Shown: positions 22,465 through 30,150 of the stretch, piece by piece
How positions within the stretch are numbered: the first letter of the stretch is position 1
How the letters are laid out: every line of letters starts with the position of its first letter
Assembly: GCA_947625125.1 (NCBI GenBank)
Contig: CANQNF010000020.1
Location: forward strand, 1-51,861
Origin: an uncultured Clostridia bacterium
GTDB taxonomy: Bacteria > Bacillota > Clostridia > Oscillospirales > Ruminococcaceae
Direction of reading: 5' to 3'
Length of the DNA stretch: 51,861 nt
Position numbers and translations under genes: made by a program
The notes under the pieces: model-generated
Told to the model about the DNA's origin: nothing
What the model saw: the letters and a program-made list of their open reading frames with translations, nothing else
Database searches by the model: none

Positions 22465-24063
22465 ATGAAACTCAACATCGCCTCATTAAAAGATAAAACC
22501 GCATGGGAAGCCGCAGGAATAAAGCTTCCGGAATACGATATAAAATCGGTCGCGGAAAGGACCGCCGAAAGCCCGATGTGGCTCCACTTCGGCGCCGGCA
22601 ATATTTTCAGGGGGTTCATCGGCTCCATCCAGCAAAGGCTTCTGAATCAGGGCCTTTCAGACCGCGGTATCATCGCCGCCGACACTTTCGACTATGAGAT
22701 CATCGACAAAATCTACAAGCCGTTCGAAAACCTGACCCTGAACGTAAGCCTGAATCCCGACGGGTCGACCGACTGCGAGGTTTTGGGCTCGGTCGTCGGC
22801 GCATTAAAGGCCGATTGCACAGATGAACGGGAGATGGCGGAATTCAAGAGGATTTTCGCTTCCCCGTCGCTTCAGATGGTAAGCTTTACCATTACCGAAA
22901 AGGGTTATGCCGTAAAAACGACCTCGGGAGAGCTTATGCCCATAGTGACTGCCGACATCGAAAACGGCCCCGAGAAGCCCCGCCACGCGATGAGTTTTGT
23001 CGCGGCCATGCTCCTGCACCGATATAACACCTGCAAAACTCCTTTGGCAGTCGTTTCTATGGACAACTGCTCCCACAACGGCGAAAAGCTCAAAAACTCG
23101 GTAGTCACCGTCGCCAAGGCATGGGTCGAAAAGGGGTATGCGCCTGCCGAGTATCTTGAATATATCGAAAACGGCGTATCGTTCCCCTGGTCGATGATAG
23201 ACAAAATAACCCCGAGGCCGGCAAAATCCGTCGAGGAAAAGTTAAGCGCGCTCGGAATCGACGATATATCGCCCATCATCACCTCGAAAAACACCTATAT
23301 AGCGCCCTTTGTCAACGCCGAAAGGCCGGAATATCTCGTCATCGAGGACGACTTCCCGAACGGCCGTCCGCCCCTTGAAAAGGCGGGTGTGTATCTTACC
23401 GACCGCGACACCGTCAACAAGACAGAGCGGATGAAAGTCACGACATGCTTAAACCCCCTGCACACGGCGCTTGCGGTTTACGGGTGCATGCTCGGCTACA
23501 CGCTTATCTGCGAGGAAATGAAAGACGGGGAGCTTGTTCGGCTCATCAAAAAATTAGGCTATGAGGAGGGCCTGCCGGTCGTCACCGACCCCGGCATCAT
23601 CAGCCCGAAAGCCTTTATCGACGAGGTCGTGAACGAGCGCCTGCCGAACCCGTTCATGCCCGACGCGCCCCAGAGGATAGCGACCGACACGTCTCAAAAG
23701 GTCGGCATCCGCTTCGGCGAGACGATAAAAAGCTACGCCGCAATGGGCAGGGCGAATGAGTTGACCGCGATACCGCTTGCAATTGCGGGGTGGCTGAGAT
23801 ACCTCTTAGCCGTCGACGATGATCTGCAAAAAATTGACGTATCCTCAGACCCGCTGAAAGACGAATTGCAGGCAAAGCTTTCGTGCATTGAGATCGGCCG
23901 ACCCGAGACTGTCGGCGAAAAGCTGCGGCCGATACTTAAAAACTCGGCGATTTTCGGCTCAGACCTCTGCGAAAACGGCCTTGCGGATAAAATCGAGGGG
24001 TACTTTAAGGAACTCATCTCCGGCCGGGGAGCGGTAAGGGAGACCCTCAAGAGGAATTTATAA
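22465..24063 (+). CDS. uxuB: Mannitol dehydrogenase family oxidoreductase, probable fructuronate reductase
   Basis: The start at 22465 has AAGAAGG; the frame open from 22390 has no RBS. The product is 532 residues. The N-terminal Rossmann region shows WLHFGAGNIFRGF, and the C-terminal mannitol-dehydrogenase domain has SFPWSMIDKITPRP and CLNPLHTALAVYG with the catalytic lysine/histidine region typical of long-chain polyol dehydrogenases. UxuB reduces fructuronate to mannonate. Adjacency to uxuA makes this role likely, although a related hexuronate or mannitol reductase cannot be excluded. A strong terminator follows. Confidence 0.88.
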   Translation: MKLNIASLKDKTAWEAAGIKLPEYDIKSVAERTAESPMWLHFGAGNIFRGFIGSIQQRLLNQGLSDRGIIAADTFDYEIIDKIYKPFENLTLNVSLNPDGSTDCEVLGSVVGALKADCTDEREMAEFKRIFASPSLQMVSFTITEKGYAVKTTSGELMPIVTADIENGPEKPRHAMSFVAAMLLHRYNTCKTPLAVVSMDNCSHNGEKLKNSVVTVAKAWVEKGYAPAEYLEYIENGVSFPWSMIDKITPRPAKSVEEKLSALGIDDISPIITSKNTYIAPFVNAERPEYLVIEDDFPNGRPPLEKAGVYLTDRDTVNKTERMKVTTCLNPLHTALAVYGCMLGYTLICEEMKDGELVRLIKKLGYEEGLPVVTDPGIISPKAFIDEVVNERLPNPFMPDAPQRIATDTSQKVGIRFGETIKSYAAMGRANELTAIPLAIAGWLRYLLAVDDDLQKIDVSSDPLKDELQAKLSCIEIGRPETVGEKLRPILKNSAIFGSDLCENGLADKIEGYFKELISGRGAVRETLKRNL

Positions 24064-24075
24064 AAATTGATAAAA

Positions 24076-24110
24076 AAAGCACGCCATGAAGAATGGGGTG
24101 CTTTGTTTTT
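24076..24110 (+). terminator. Terminator of the uxuAB transcript
   Basis: AAAGCAC-G-CCAT pairs with ATGG-G-GTGCTTT around GAAGA, followed by GTTTTT. Nearly the same outer arms surround the structured element at 7011-7233. Confidence 0.85.
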
Positions 24111-24126
24111 GGGGGGAGATCGGGCG

Positions 24127-24155
24127 TTGACATGCTCTTTGAATTATGATATAAT
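24127..24155 (+). promoter_or_regulatory. Sense promoter of peptide module E
   Basis: TTGACA (24127-24132), 17-nt spacer, TATAAT (24150-24155); the transcript begins near the GCAGAGAGCCGG block at 24163. Confidence 0.75.
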
Positions 24156-24208
24156 GTCCATAGCAGAGAGCCGGTAGGGTGGCTCGCCCCTTGAAAGGGG
24201 GGATTTTT

Positions 24209-24286
24209 ATGGCCATAGAGCAGTTAATATTATACATATTGCTTGCCTATATTCTCCTTGAGATATTTAAAACCATAAAAAAATAA
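24209..24286 (+). CDS. Small hydrophobic peptide of a type I toxin-like module (copy E)
   Basis: This 25-codon gene encodes the same peptide as copy A (MAIEQLILYI...EIFKTIKK), and its DNA from the GCAGAGAGCC block to the terminator is nearly identical, so one copy arose recently from the other. The SD in GGGGGGA is masked by a CCCC-TTGAAA-GGGG hairpin. Both promoters are consensus and the terminator is shared. The IS481-like element lies just beyond its right end. Confidence 0.7.
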   Translation: MAIEQLILYILLAYILLEIFKTIKK

Positions 24287-24321
24287 CCGCCCTGCTCCGC
24301 TAAAAGCAACGGTTATTTTTT
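24281..24321. terminator. Shared bidirectional terminator of module E
   Basis: AAATAACCG (24281-24289) pairs with CGGTTATTT (24310-24318), with A-run and T-run on opposite sides. Confidence 0.75.
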
Positions 24322-24360
24322 ATAACCCAATATTTTAGGGCGAGCCATCCGGCTCTCTGC
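24281..24360 (-). ncRNA. Predicted antisense RNA of module E
   Basis: It starts at GCAGAGAGCCGGATGGCTCG near 24360 and ends at the shared terminator. Its 5' end is the same as that of the peptide mRNA except for the hairpin loop (GGAT here, GGTAGGGT in the mRNA). Confidence 0.6.
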
Positions 24361-24366
24361 ACTTTT

Positions 24367-24395
24367 ATTATAGCACATACTTTCCCCGTTGTCAA
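24367..24395 (-). promoter_or_regulatory. Antisense-RNA promoter of peptide module E
   Basis: TTGACA (24395-24390), 17-nt spacer, TATAAT (24372-24367) on the minus strand; the TTCCCCG/CGGGGAA inverted repeat surrounds the -35 box. Confidence 0.75.
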
Positions 24396-24425
24396 CTGCT
24401 GCGGGGAATTATTTTGTCTTTCGAC

Positions 24426-25482
24426 TGTTAGACTACAATACATCTTGTACAGTGAAAATAAAAAAGGAAGAAGAATGTGCCCAAGTGTGGTAAGATAAGA
24501 TTGCAAACAAATCATACCTTAGAAAGGAAGCACATTCTTCATGAACAGTATAACACAAGAGGCACGCTACCGTCAATCCCTGATGAAGTATGCGGAGAAA
24601 TACGGAGTATCAAAGGCAAGCAGGAAGTACAATAAGTCACGGTCATATATCTACTTTTGGAAAGCTCGCTGGGACGGAACGGAAGCGTCTTTGGTCAATC
24701 AATCCCGCAGACCTCATCATCATCCAAATGAGCATACGCCCGAAGAGATAGCTTTAATTAAGCGTCATCATAAGCGTAATCCCGACTTGGGCCTTACCGA
24801 GCTTTGGTGCAGGCTCAAAAAGAAAGGCTATACCCGCCGCCCTGAGAGCCTTTACAGAGTTATGAGAAAGCATGGAATGATAGAGGGCCCAAAGCCTAAA
24901 CAGAAACGAAAATCAAAGCCTTATGAGCAGATGACGCACCCCGGAGAGCGTGTTCAGATAGACGTCAAAGTGGTTCCGCTGAAGTGTCTTGCTAATCCTG
25001 ATGAAAGACTTTATCAGTACACGGCGATTGATGAATACACAAGACTGAGATATTTAGGAGCATATGCGGAACAAAGTACATATTCATCTGCTGATTTCTT
25101 AGAGAGGGTCTACAAGTGGTTCAAGAGAAAGGGAGTGACGGTAGAATGCGTCCAGACCGACAACGGCTTTGAGTTTACGAACAAATTTTCAAACAGTAAA
25201 CGGGACATACCTACAAGATTTGAGCTTACTGCAAAGAAGCTTGGAATTCGGCATAAGCTTATCCGTCCATACACGCCTCGGCACAACGGCAAGGTTGAGA
25301 GGAGCCACAGAGAGGATCAAAAGCGGTTTTATGACACGCATAGATTTTATTCTCTCGCCGATTTTGGTGCGCAGCTCGCTGCGCACCAAAGGAGATCCAA
25401 TAACCGTCCTATGAGACCGCTGAGCTTTCTCCTCCGGCTGAATTCTTCTCTTTTGGTGTACAAGATCATTGACAAATTGACA
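24426..25482 (+). mobile_element. IS481-like insertion sequence
   Basis: The terminal inverted repeats are TGTTAG...ATCTTGTACA (24426-24451) and its imperfect complement (25457-25482), sharing the TGT tip and ten inner bases exactly. One transposase gene fills the element. Both sides are followed by the same module-end sequence GCGGGGAATTATTTTGTC (24400-24417 and 25484-25501), much longer than a target duplication, so the IS sits between two peptide-module ends. Confidence 0.75.
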
Positions 25483-25512
25483 TGCGGGGAATTATTTTGT
25501 CATGCTGCTTGA
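24541..25512 (+). CDS. IS481-family DDE transposase, probably frameshifted near its end
   Basis: An N-terminal helix-turn-helix (YGVSKASRKYNKSRSYIYFW) is followed by an integrase core with the DDE residues in VQIDVK, QTDNGFEF and GKVERSH. The reading frame as it stands runs past the right IR into flanking DNA (RLNSSLLVYKIIDK...). Shifting frame at about 25430 gives PPAEFFSFGVQDH and a stop at 25472, inside the IR, which is the expected end of such transposases. A 1-nt deletion is therefore likely, affecting only the last 15 or so residues. Activity is uncertain. Confidence 0.8.
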   Translation: MNSITQEARYRQSLMKYAEKYGVSKASRKYNKSRSYIYFWKARWDGTEASLVNQSRRPHHHPNEHTPEEIALIKRHHKRNPDLGLTELWCRLKKKGYTRRPESLYRVMRKHGMIEGPKPKQKRKSKPYEQMTHPGERVQIDVKVVPLKCLANPDERLYQYTAIDEYTRLRYLGAYAEQSTYSSADFLERVYKWFKRKGVTVECVQTDNGFEFTNKFSNSKRDIPTRFELTAKKLGIRHKLIRPYTPRHNGKVERSHREDQKRFYDTHRFYSLADFGAQLAAHQRRSNNRPMRPLSFLLRLNSSLLVYKIIDKLTCGELFCHAA

Positions 25513-25545
25513 GCCGTGGCAAAAGCTTCCTCACTGCCGTATACC
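25484..25545 (+). repeat. Remnant of a peptide-module junction right of the IS
   Basis: GCGGGGAATTATTTTGTCAT followed by TGCTTGAGCCGTGGC, AAAAGCTT, CTCAC and GCCGT matches the junction between modules C and D (13794-13880), with deletions. Confidence 0.6.
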
Positions 25546-25618
25546 GTTCGACATCTTGGCGCTCATTGTGCCTCAGCCCACGGCGGGCGTGCTTTTCCCG
25601 GGACCGGGCGCTTTGGTT

Positions 25619-27376
25619 TTACATATTCTCCACGGTCTCTATGCCGAGGCAGTCAAGCAGCTTCCTTAACGTCCTGCCGGTCAGGGCGCTCAGGGCGAGC
25701 CAGCTCTCACGTTTTGCGGGGTCGGGCTCGGTCAGGATGCGATTGTCATGATAAAATTTAGAAAATTCCGAGGCGATGGTGTAGGCGCTGTCGCAGAGGG
25801 CCGACGGGGCGAGATCTGCGCAGGCTTTTTCATAGCTTTGGGTGCTCATAATTATCGCGAGCGCAAGGCTTCTTTCGCCGTCCGAGAATATCCCGCCGAC
25901 TTTGGGAGAGGCGTCATACTCAAGGCCCGCCTTTTTAAGCACCGAATTTATCCTCGTCACGGTGTATAGCAGGTATGTGCCGGTCTTGCCGTCGAATGAC
26001 AAAAACTTGTCGAGGTCGAAAACATAGTCCTTTGTCGGCTGGTTCTGCATATCGCCGAACTTGAGGGCGGCCATGCCTATCCTGTGGGCGGTCTCGTCCT
26101 TGTCCCCCGAAATATATTCGGAGTCCTTGAGCTTTTCGCGCGCGGCGTTTTCCACCATTTCAATAAGCTTCGACAGGGTCATGACCCCGCCGTCGCGGGT
26201 CTTAAACGGCTTTCCGTCGGGGCCGGTCATCGCACCGAATCCGAGATGCTTAAATTCCGTCGTTTCGGGCACGAGCTCCGCTTTTTTTGCGCATCGGAAT
26301 ACCTGGGTAAAGTGCAGATTCTGGCGTTTATCTGTAAGGTACCAGATCTTGTCCGGGTGGAAATCGTGCTCGCGCTGGATTATCGTTGCAAGGTCGAACG
26401 TCGCATAAATTGAACTGCCGTCGGATTTTTTTATTATGACAGGCGGCACCGAGATCTTGTCGCCGTCCTCTGCCACGTCGACGACCATCGCGCCCTCGCT
26501 CTCATGCAAAAGACCCTTTTCATTCAGGCGCTCGATAAGCTCGTCGGTATAGCCGTCGGAATCAGACTCGCCGTACCAATAATCAAAATCGACCGAAAGC
26601 TTTTCATAGATACTCCTGACGCTTGCGACGGAGACGTCTTTTATTTTTTTCCACAGGTCATAGACGCCCGGCTTGCGGTTTTGCAGGTCGACGACGGTCT
26701 GGCGCGAGACGGTCTTAAATTCCCCGTCCTCCTTGCTCTTGGCCGACGCGTAGGGGTAAATTTCGTTCATTTCGGCCTCGTCGATCTCGGGGATAACGTC
26801 CGAAGCCGGGTCGAAATCATCCTTAAAACAGGGCCAGTCGGGGTGGCGCACCTTGTATTCGGCGATGGTGAGGCCGTAGGGGGTGCCCCAATCTCCGAAA
26901 TGAACGTCGCCGATGACATTGTAGCCGAGGGCCCGGGCAGTCCTTTTGACGGATTCGCCGATGATAGCCGAGCGCAGGTGGCCGATATGAAGCGGCTTGG
27001 CGACGTTGGGGCCGCCGTAGTCGATGACTATTGTTTTGGGGCTGGGGAGCTGCTGTACCCCCAAAAATTCGTCGGAAGAAATTTCGTTAAGCAGGCTGAC
27101 TATAAATTCGTCCGAGAGGGTGATGTTTATAAACCCGGGCGGGCAGGCCGAGACCTCTTTAAAATCGGGGTCGCGGGAGAGCTCGGCGGCGACGTCGGCG
27201 GCAATTTGCATCGGCGGTTTTCTGAAGATTTTTGCGCCCGAGAGCGCACCGTTGCACTGGAACTGGCAGAGCTCGGGGCGGTTCGAGACGGCGACCTCGC
27301 CGAGCGAGGGGTCGTAGCCGCACTTTTCAAATGCCGAGGCGGTCTTTCGGGTCAGAACAGAGGTAATCTTTTCCAT
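25619..27376 (-). CDS. argS: Arginine--tRNA ligase
   Basis: This class I synthetase charges tRNA-Arg in the cytoplasm. The 585 residues start with an additional tRNA-recognition domain. GGPNVAKPLHIGHLRSAIIG carries the HIGH motif at 130-133. DVHFGDWGTPYG, WYLTDKRQNLHFTQVF and the C-terminal anticodon-binding helical domain (FSKFYHDNRILTEPDPAKR) are all typical of ArgS. SD AAAGGGG precedes the ATG, with a promoter 30-60 nt upstream. No T-box is seen. Confidence 0.96.
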   Translation of the reverse strand: MEKITSVLTRKTASAFEKCGYDPSLGEVAVSNRPELCQFQCNGALSGAKIFRKPPMQIAADVAAELSRDPDFKEVSACPPGFINITLSDEFIVSLLNEISSDEFLGVQQLPSPKTIVIDYGGPNVAKPLHIGHLRSAIIGESVKRTARALGYNVIGDVHFGDWGTPYGLTIAEYKVRHPDWPCFKDDFDPASDVIPEIDEAEMNEIYPYASAKSKEDGEFKTVSRQTVVDLQNRKPGVYDLWKKIKDVSVASVRSIYEKLSVDFDYWYGESDSDGYTDELIERLNEKGLLHESEGAMVVDVAEDGDKISVPPVIIKKSDGSSIYATFDLATIIQREHDFHPDKIWYLTDKRQNLHFTQVFRCAKKAELVPETTEFKHLGFGAMTGPDGKPFKTRDGGVMTLSKLIEMVENAAREKLKDSEYISGDKDETAHRIGMAALKFGDMQNQPTKDYVFDLDKFLSFDGKTGTYLLYTVTRINSVLKKAGLEYDASPKVGGIFSDGERSLALAIIMSTQSYEKACADLAPSALCDSAYTIASEFSKFYHDNRILTEPDPAKRESWLALSALTGRTLRKLLDCLGIETVENM

Positions 27377-27405
27377 ATTATTCCCCTTTATAACTTGATG
27401 AGGCT

Positions 27406-27434
27406 ATTTTACCACAAACGCGCAAAATTTGCAA
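27406..27434 (-). promoter_or_regulatory. Promoter of argS
   Basis: Minus-strand TTGCAA (27434-27429), 17-nt spacer, TAAAAT (27411-27406), about 30 nt before the start. Confidence 0.5.
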
Positions 27435-27466
27435 GGGGGTCAATCAAGGTTCAGTCGGAGCGGTCG

Positions 27467-27680
27467 CCCCTCCCTTGGGGGAGGGGTTGGGGGAGGGGGA
27501 TTTTAGATAGTATGAGCGCGTAGCGCGAATACCTTATACGGAAAGGGGTACGGGGGGAAACCGTAAGGGTGTCCCCCGCTATGATAACGGCAGCTATGCT
27601 TTCGACACACAAAGTTTTTTCAACATCCCAATCCGGTCTTAAAAATAGCGTTCGCGCAGCGAATACCTTGTCCCGGTTTA
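27467..27680 (+). repeat. Composite G-rich repeat, half copies
   Basis: CCCCTCCCTTGGGGGAGGGG, a G-quadruplex motif at 27477-27499 (G5-A-G4-TT-G5-A-G5), then TTTTAGATAGTATGAGC and GCGAATACCTT. A second GCGAATACCTTGTCC tail without the ATGAGC part is near 27660. No gene is seen from 27435 to 27779. Confidence 0.6.
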
Positions 27681-27779
27681 GTCGGACGTAATCGGGCTAT
27701 TTTTCACTTCTTATAGCGAATCCCTTTCCCCCCACACCTCTCAAGGTCAGAATTCATTTTATTTTACTTCACGCTTCTC

Positions 27780-28754
27780 TCACTCCCCCTCAACCACTGC
27801 CTCGAATTTATCTTTCAGCGCGTAGCTTCTGACCTCGCGGGCGTCAAGGTCCTCCCTGCGCATATCGACGGCGTGGACGGCGGGATTGTCGTAGGTGTTG
27901 TAATAATAAATTCCCTTGTCGGTGTTGCAGCATGACGAATAAATCGTATACTCGAATTTTTTCCCGACCCGGCAGCAGCCTTTCTGCTGGTCGACTGAAC
28001 CTAAAATATGGAAAAAGTGGGGGACGGATTCCTCTTCGGTCTCTCCGCATTCGGAATTTAGGAGAGTGAACGCCGCTTTTACAAATCTTGAAGCGCTCGA
28101 AAGGTCGCCCGGAATGCCGAAGCTTCCCATGCCGCGGCTGAAAGATTTCAGCTCAAGGCGGTCGGAAAAACGGCTCACGGCCTCTTCGCGGGTGCAGTTC
28201 ATATAATTCGACATGTTGAGAAGATGATAGTCAAACGGCGGGTTGTTGGTCATCACGTTAAACGGGTCGTCGTGAAGCTTCAGCCCCTCCGCAGTCGATT
28301 CGACGACAACGGAGCGCTCGCTGTCCGAGATCATCCAGTGCAGAGGAGAGGCGGGCAGGGCCTCGCTGAAGTTTATGGCGGCGATGTTTGTCTTTTCGAG
28401 CAGCTTCTTAGCCTCGGCGGCAGTCCTGCACCGGCACATTACCCACGGTATAAGCTCGAACGGCGCGACGTTGTGCTTATCGGCGGAGAGCTCTTTATAA
28501 TCGGCATAGCCGGGGAAATTCAGGCCCGCCATCGACAGCCCGTATTCGTTGGTGCAGTCGTAGTAGAGGGGGTAGCCGTCCTGGACATACGCCATTCCTA
28601 TCATCGCCGGATGGGATGAAATTTCGCCCTCGCAGCGAAATTTAAAGGGGTAGTTTCTTGGGGTAACGGTCACGGTCTCGTTGTAGGAAAATTCGAGATC
28701 GAGGTTCCTGCCGAAATAGTGGTCGCGAGTTTTAAAGGATATTGCCGTGCACAT
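27780..28754 (-). CDS. Choloylglycine hydrolase family protein (bile salt hydrolase / penicillin V acylase type)
   Basis: Ntn-hydrolases of this family cut the amide bond of conjugated bile acids or penicillin V. The initiating Met is directly followed by Cys2, the catalytic nucleophile exposed after Met removal. Arg16 and Asp19 in FGRNLD, Asn in MTNNPPFDYHLLN and Arg in LSSASRFVKAAF occupy the other active-site positions. 324 residues is the normal length and no signal peptide is seen, so it is cytoplasmic. Bile salt versus penicillin V specificity cannot be decided from motifs. It is a single gene. Confidence 0.92.
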   Translation of the reverse strand: MCTAISFKTRDHYFGRNLDLEFSYNETVTVTPRNYPFKFRCEGEISSHPAMIGMAYVQDGYPLYYDCTNEYGLSMAGLNFPGYADYKELSADKHNVAPFELIPWVMCRCRTAAEAKKLLEKTNIAAINFSEALPASPLHWMISDSERSVVVESTAEGLKLHDDPFNVMTNNPPFDYHLLNMSNYMNCTREEAVSRFSDRLELKSFSRGMGSFGIPGDLSSASRFVKAAFTLLNSECGETEEESVPHFFHILGSVDQQKGCCRVGKKFEYTIYSSCCNTDKGIYYYNTYDNPAVHAVDMRREDLDAREVRSYALKDKFEAVVEGE

Positions 28755-28838
28755 AAATTAAACCTCCTTAATTTTTGGGCATTATTTTTCGGTAAAACGG
28801 GATCTGTAATACTTTATTTCATGGCTTTCTTTGCACAA

Positions 28839-29048
28839 TTATTTTTTAACAAACGATATTGCAAATAACCCCGCCATTATCACCGCATATACTAAATAAA
28901 ACAGCCGCCATAACTCCGGACCGACAGCAAAACTGCCTATATAAAATACCTCTCCGAATTCGGGATGCGTTAATGCATAACTAAGATAGATTACAGCTGC
29001 TATGAGCATAAGTATACTGACCGTTCTTAAAACAGTTTTCGTTTTCAT
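28839..29048 (-). CDS. Small two-segment membrane protein
   Basis: The ATG at 29048 follows AAAGGAG at a good distance; a TTG three codons earlier overlaps the SD spacing. The product is 69 residues: a basic start, one hydrophobic segment (about 8-26), a short loop with HPEFGEV, and a second segment before FVKK. No family is recognised. Base composition is more AT-rich than in neighbouring genes, as in the next two genes. Confidence 0.6.
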   Translation of the reverse strand: MKTKTVLRTVSILMLIAAVIYLSYALTHPEFGEVFYIGSFAVGPELWRLFYLVYAVIMAGLFAISFVKK

Positions 29049-29234
29049 ACCAAACAACTCCTTTTTTCATTTGAATATACTAAGGTTTGCATTAGCTGGC
29101 GTTTCAAATTAAGCAAAGTATCGATTCCCACGGCATAGGCGTTTTTTGATTTGGGCCTGCATTGTTTTTTAAGCTCGGGCCGTTGATTTCCTTAATACTT
29201 TTTTGCATTTTTTGCAGTATAGCGGGATCTGCAT

Positions 29235-29702
29235 TTATTCTCTGACCATTCTGAAAAAAGTACCTGCGCCAATATCTGTTGTCAATTCATACTGCTCGCC
29301 GTCAATGTGAAACCCTGCGTTTTTATAACACATGACAGCTCTCATGTTCCAACTTCGCACTTCAAGATACAGCGGTTTTTCGGGATATAGACTTTTTGAA
29401 ATGCGGTATGCTTCCTCCAGCATCCTGCGGCCGTAATGTTTCCCGCAAAGAACGGGATTGACGCCGATACCTACGAAAACTTCCGTATCTTTCTCTGAAA
29501 TATTCACAAAGCCGACAAGCACATCTCCATCCAGAAAAGCATAGTAATTTTTCTCGTTCTTTGGATCCATAAAACCGGTTTGCCGTGATTTCATCACATC
29601 ATAAGACGGAAGATCGTATATTTTATACTCGCCGGAATATTTCCAAGAGCAAATCTGCCGTTTATCATCTTCCGTCAGATTTCTGTATATAAGTTGATTC
29701 AT
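29235..29702 (-). CDS. GNAT family N-acetyltransferase
   Basis: The 155 residues show the GNAT fold: an acceptor-side N-terminal half (ICSWKYSGEYKIYDLPSYD), then FLDGDVLVGFVNI, VGIGVNPVLCGKHYGRRMLE (acetyl-CoA loop of the Q/R-x-x-G type in a variant form), and the NMRAVMCYKNAGFH motif near the end. SD AGGGGAG precedes the ATG. The substrate is unknown. AT-rich codon use, unlike the surrounding GC-rich genes, suggests recent acquisition. Confidence 0.85.
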   Translation of the reverse strand: MNQLIYRNLTEDDKRQICSWKYSGEYKIYDLPSYDVMKSRQTGFMDPKNEKNYYAFLDGDVLVGFVNISEKDTEVFVGIGVNPVLCGKHYGRRMLEEAYRISKSLYPEKPLYLEVRSWNMRAVMCYKNAGFHIDGEQYELTTDIGAGTFFRMVRE

Positions 29703-29726
29703 AATTCTCCCCTGATAAGTCCCGAA

Positions 29727-30089
29727 CTATCTGTTGTCATAGATTTCTAAGAAAGACGTGATTTTCCCGTGGGTATATTCGCCCTCGATCAGCCCGAATT
29801 CCGGGTCGTAATACTTACCGTCGTAAAGCAGCGCCCAATGCGTATAGCCCACGTCGGTGTGGACTGTCAGAATCGAATATTTATAGGGAACAGGGTTTTT
29901 CTTGGAAATCCGCTTGTTTCTCTCGGCATGCTCTATGCCGTAAAAATCAAGTATCTCTATAAGCTGGCCGATACTCGTCGCACCGTCCGTTTTCATGTCC
30001 TTTATTACTTCCTCAACGCTTTTTCCCGCAATCATGGCAACGCACGCCTGACCGCATGTCAAAAAAGTGGGCTGCATAATTAACTCCAT
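29727..30089 (-). CDS. Small papain-like (C39-type) cysteine peptidase domain protein
   Basis: The 120 residues begin MELIMQPTFLTCGQACVAMI, in which the TCGQACVAM block resembles the oxyanion Gln/nucleophile Cys motif of C39 peptidases. The THWALLYDGKYYDPEFG segment supplies the likely His and Asp. There is no signal peptide, transporter domain or partner peptide gene nearby. It may be a stand-alone hydrolase or an inactive relative. GAGAGG lies upstream of the start. Confidence 0.7.
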   Translation of the reverse strand: MELIMQPTFLTCGQACVAMIAGKSVEEVIKDMKTDGATSIGQLIEILDFYGIEHAERNKRISKKNPVPYKYSILTVHTDVGYTHWALLYDGKYYDPEFGLIEGEYTHGKITSFLEIYDNR

Positions 30090-30150
30090 CTTTTATTCCT
30101 CTCTTGCCGTCATTTATCGAAAATAAAACGGCAGCCTCTCCCAAGATTTT

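Noticed and set aside
24396-25501. The 18-nt direct repeats flanking the IS taken as a target-site duplication
   Set aside because: They are far longer than IS481-type duplications and match the outer end of the peptide modules seen elsewhere.
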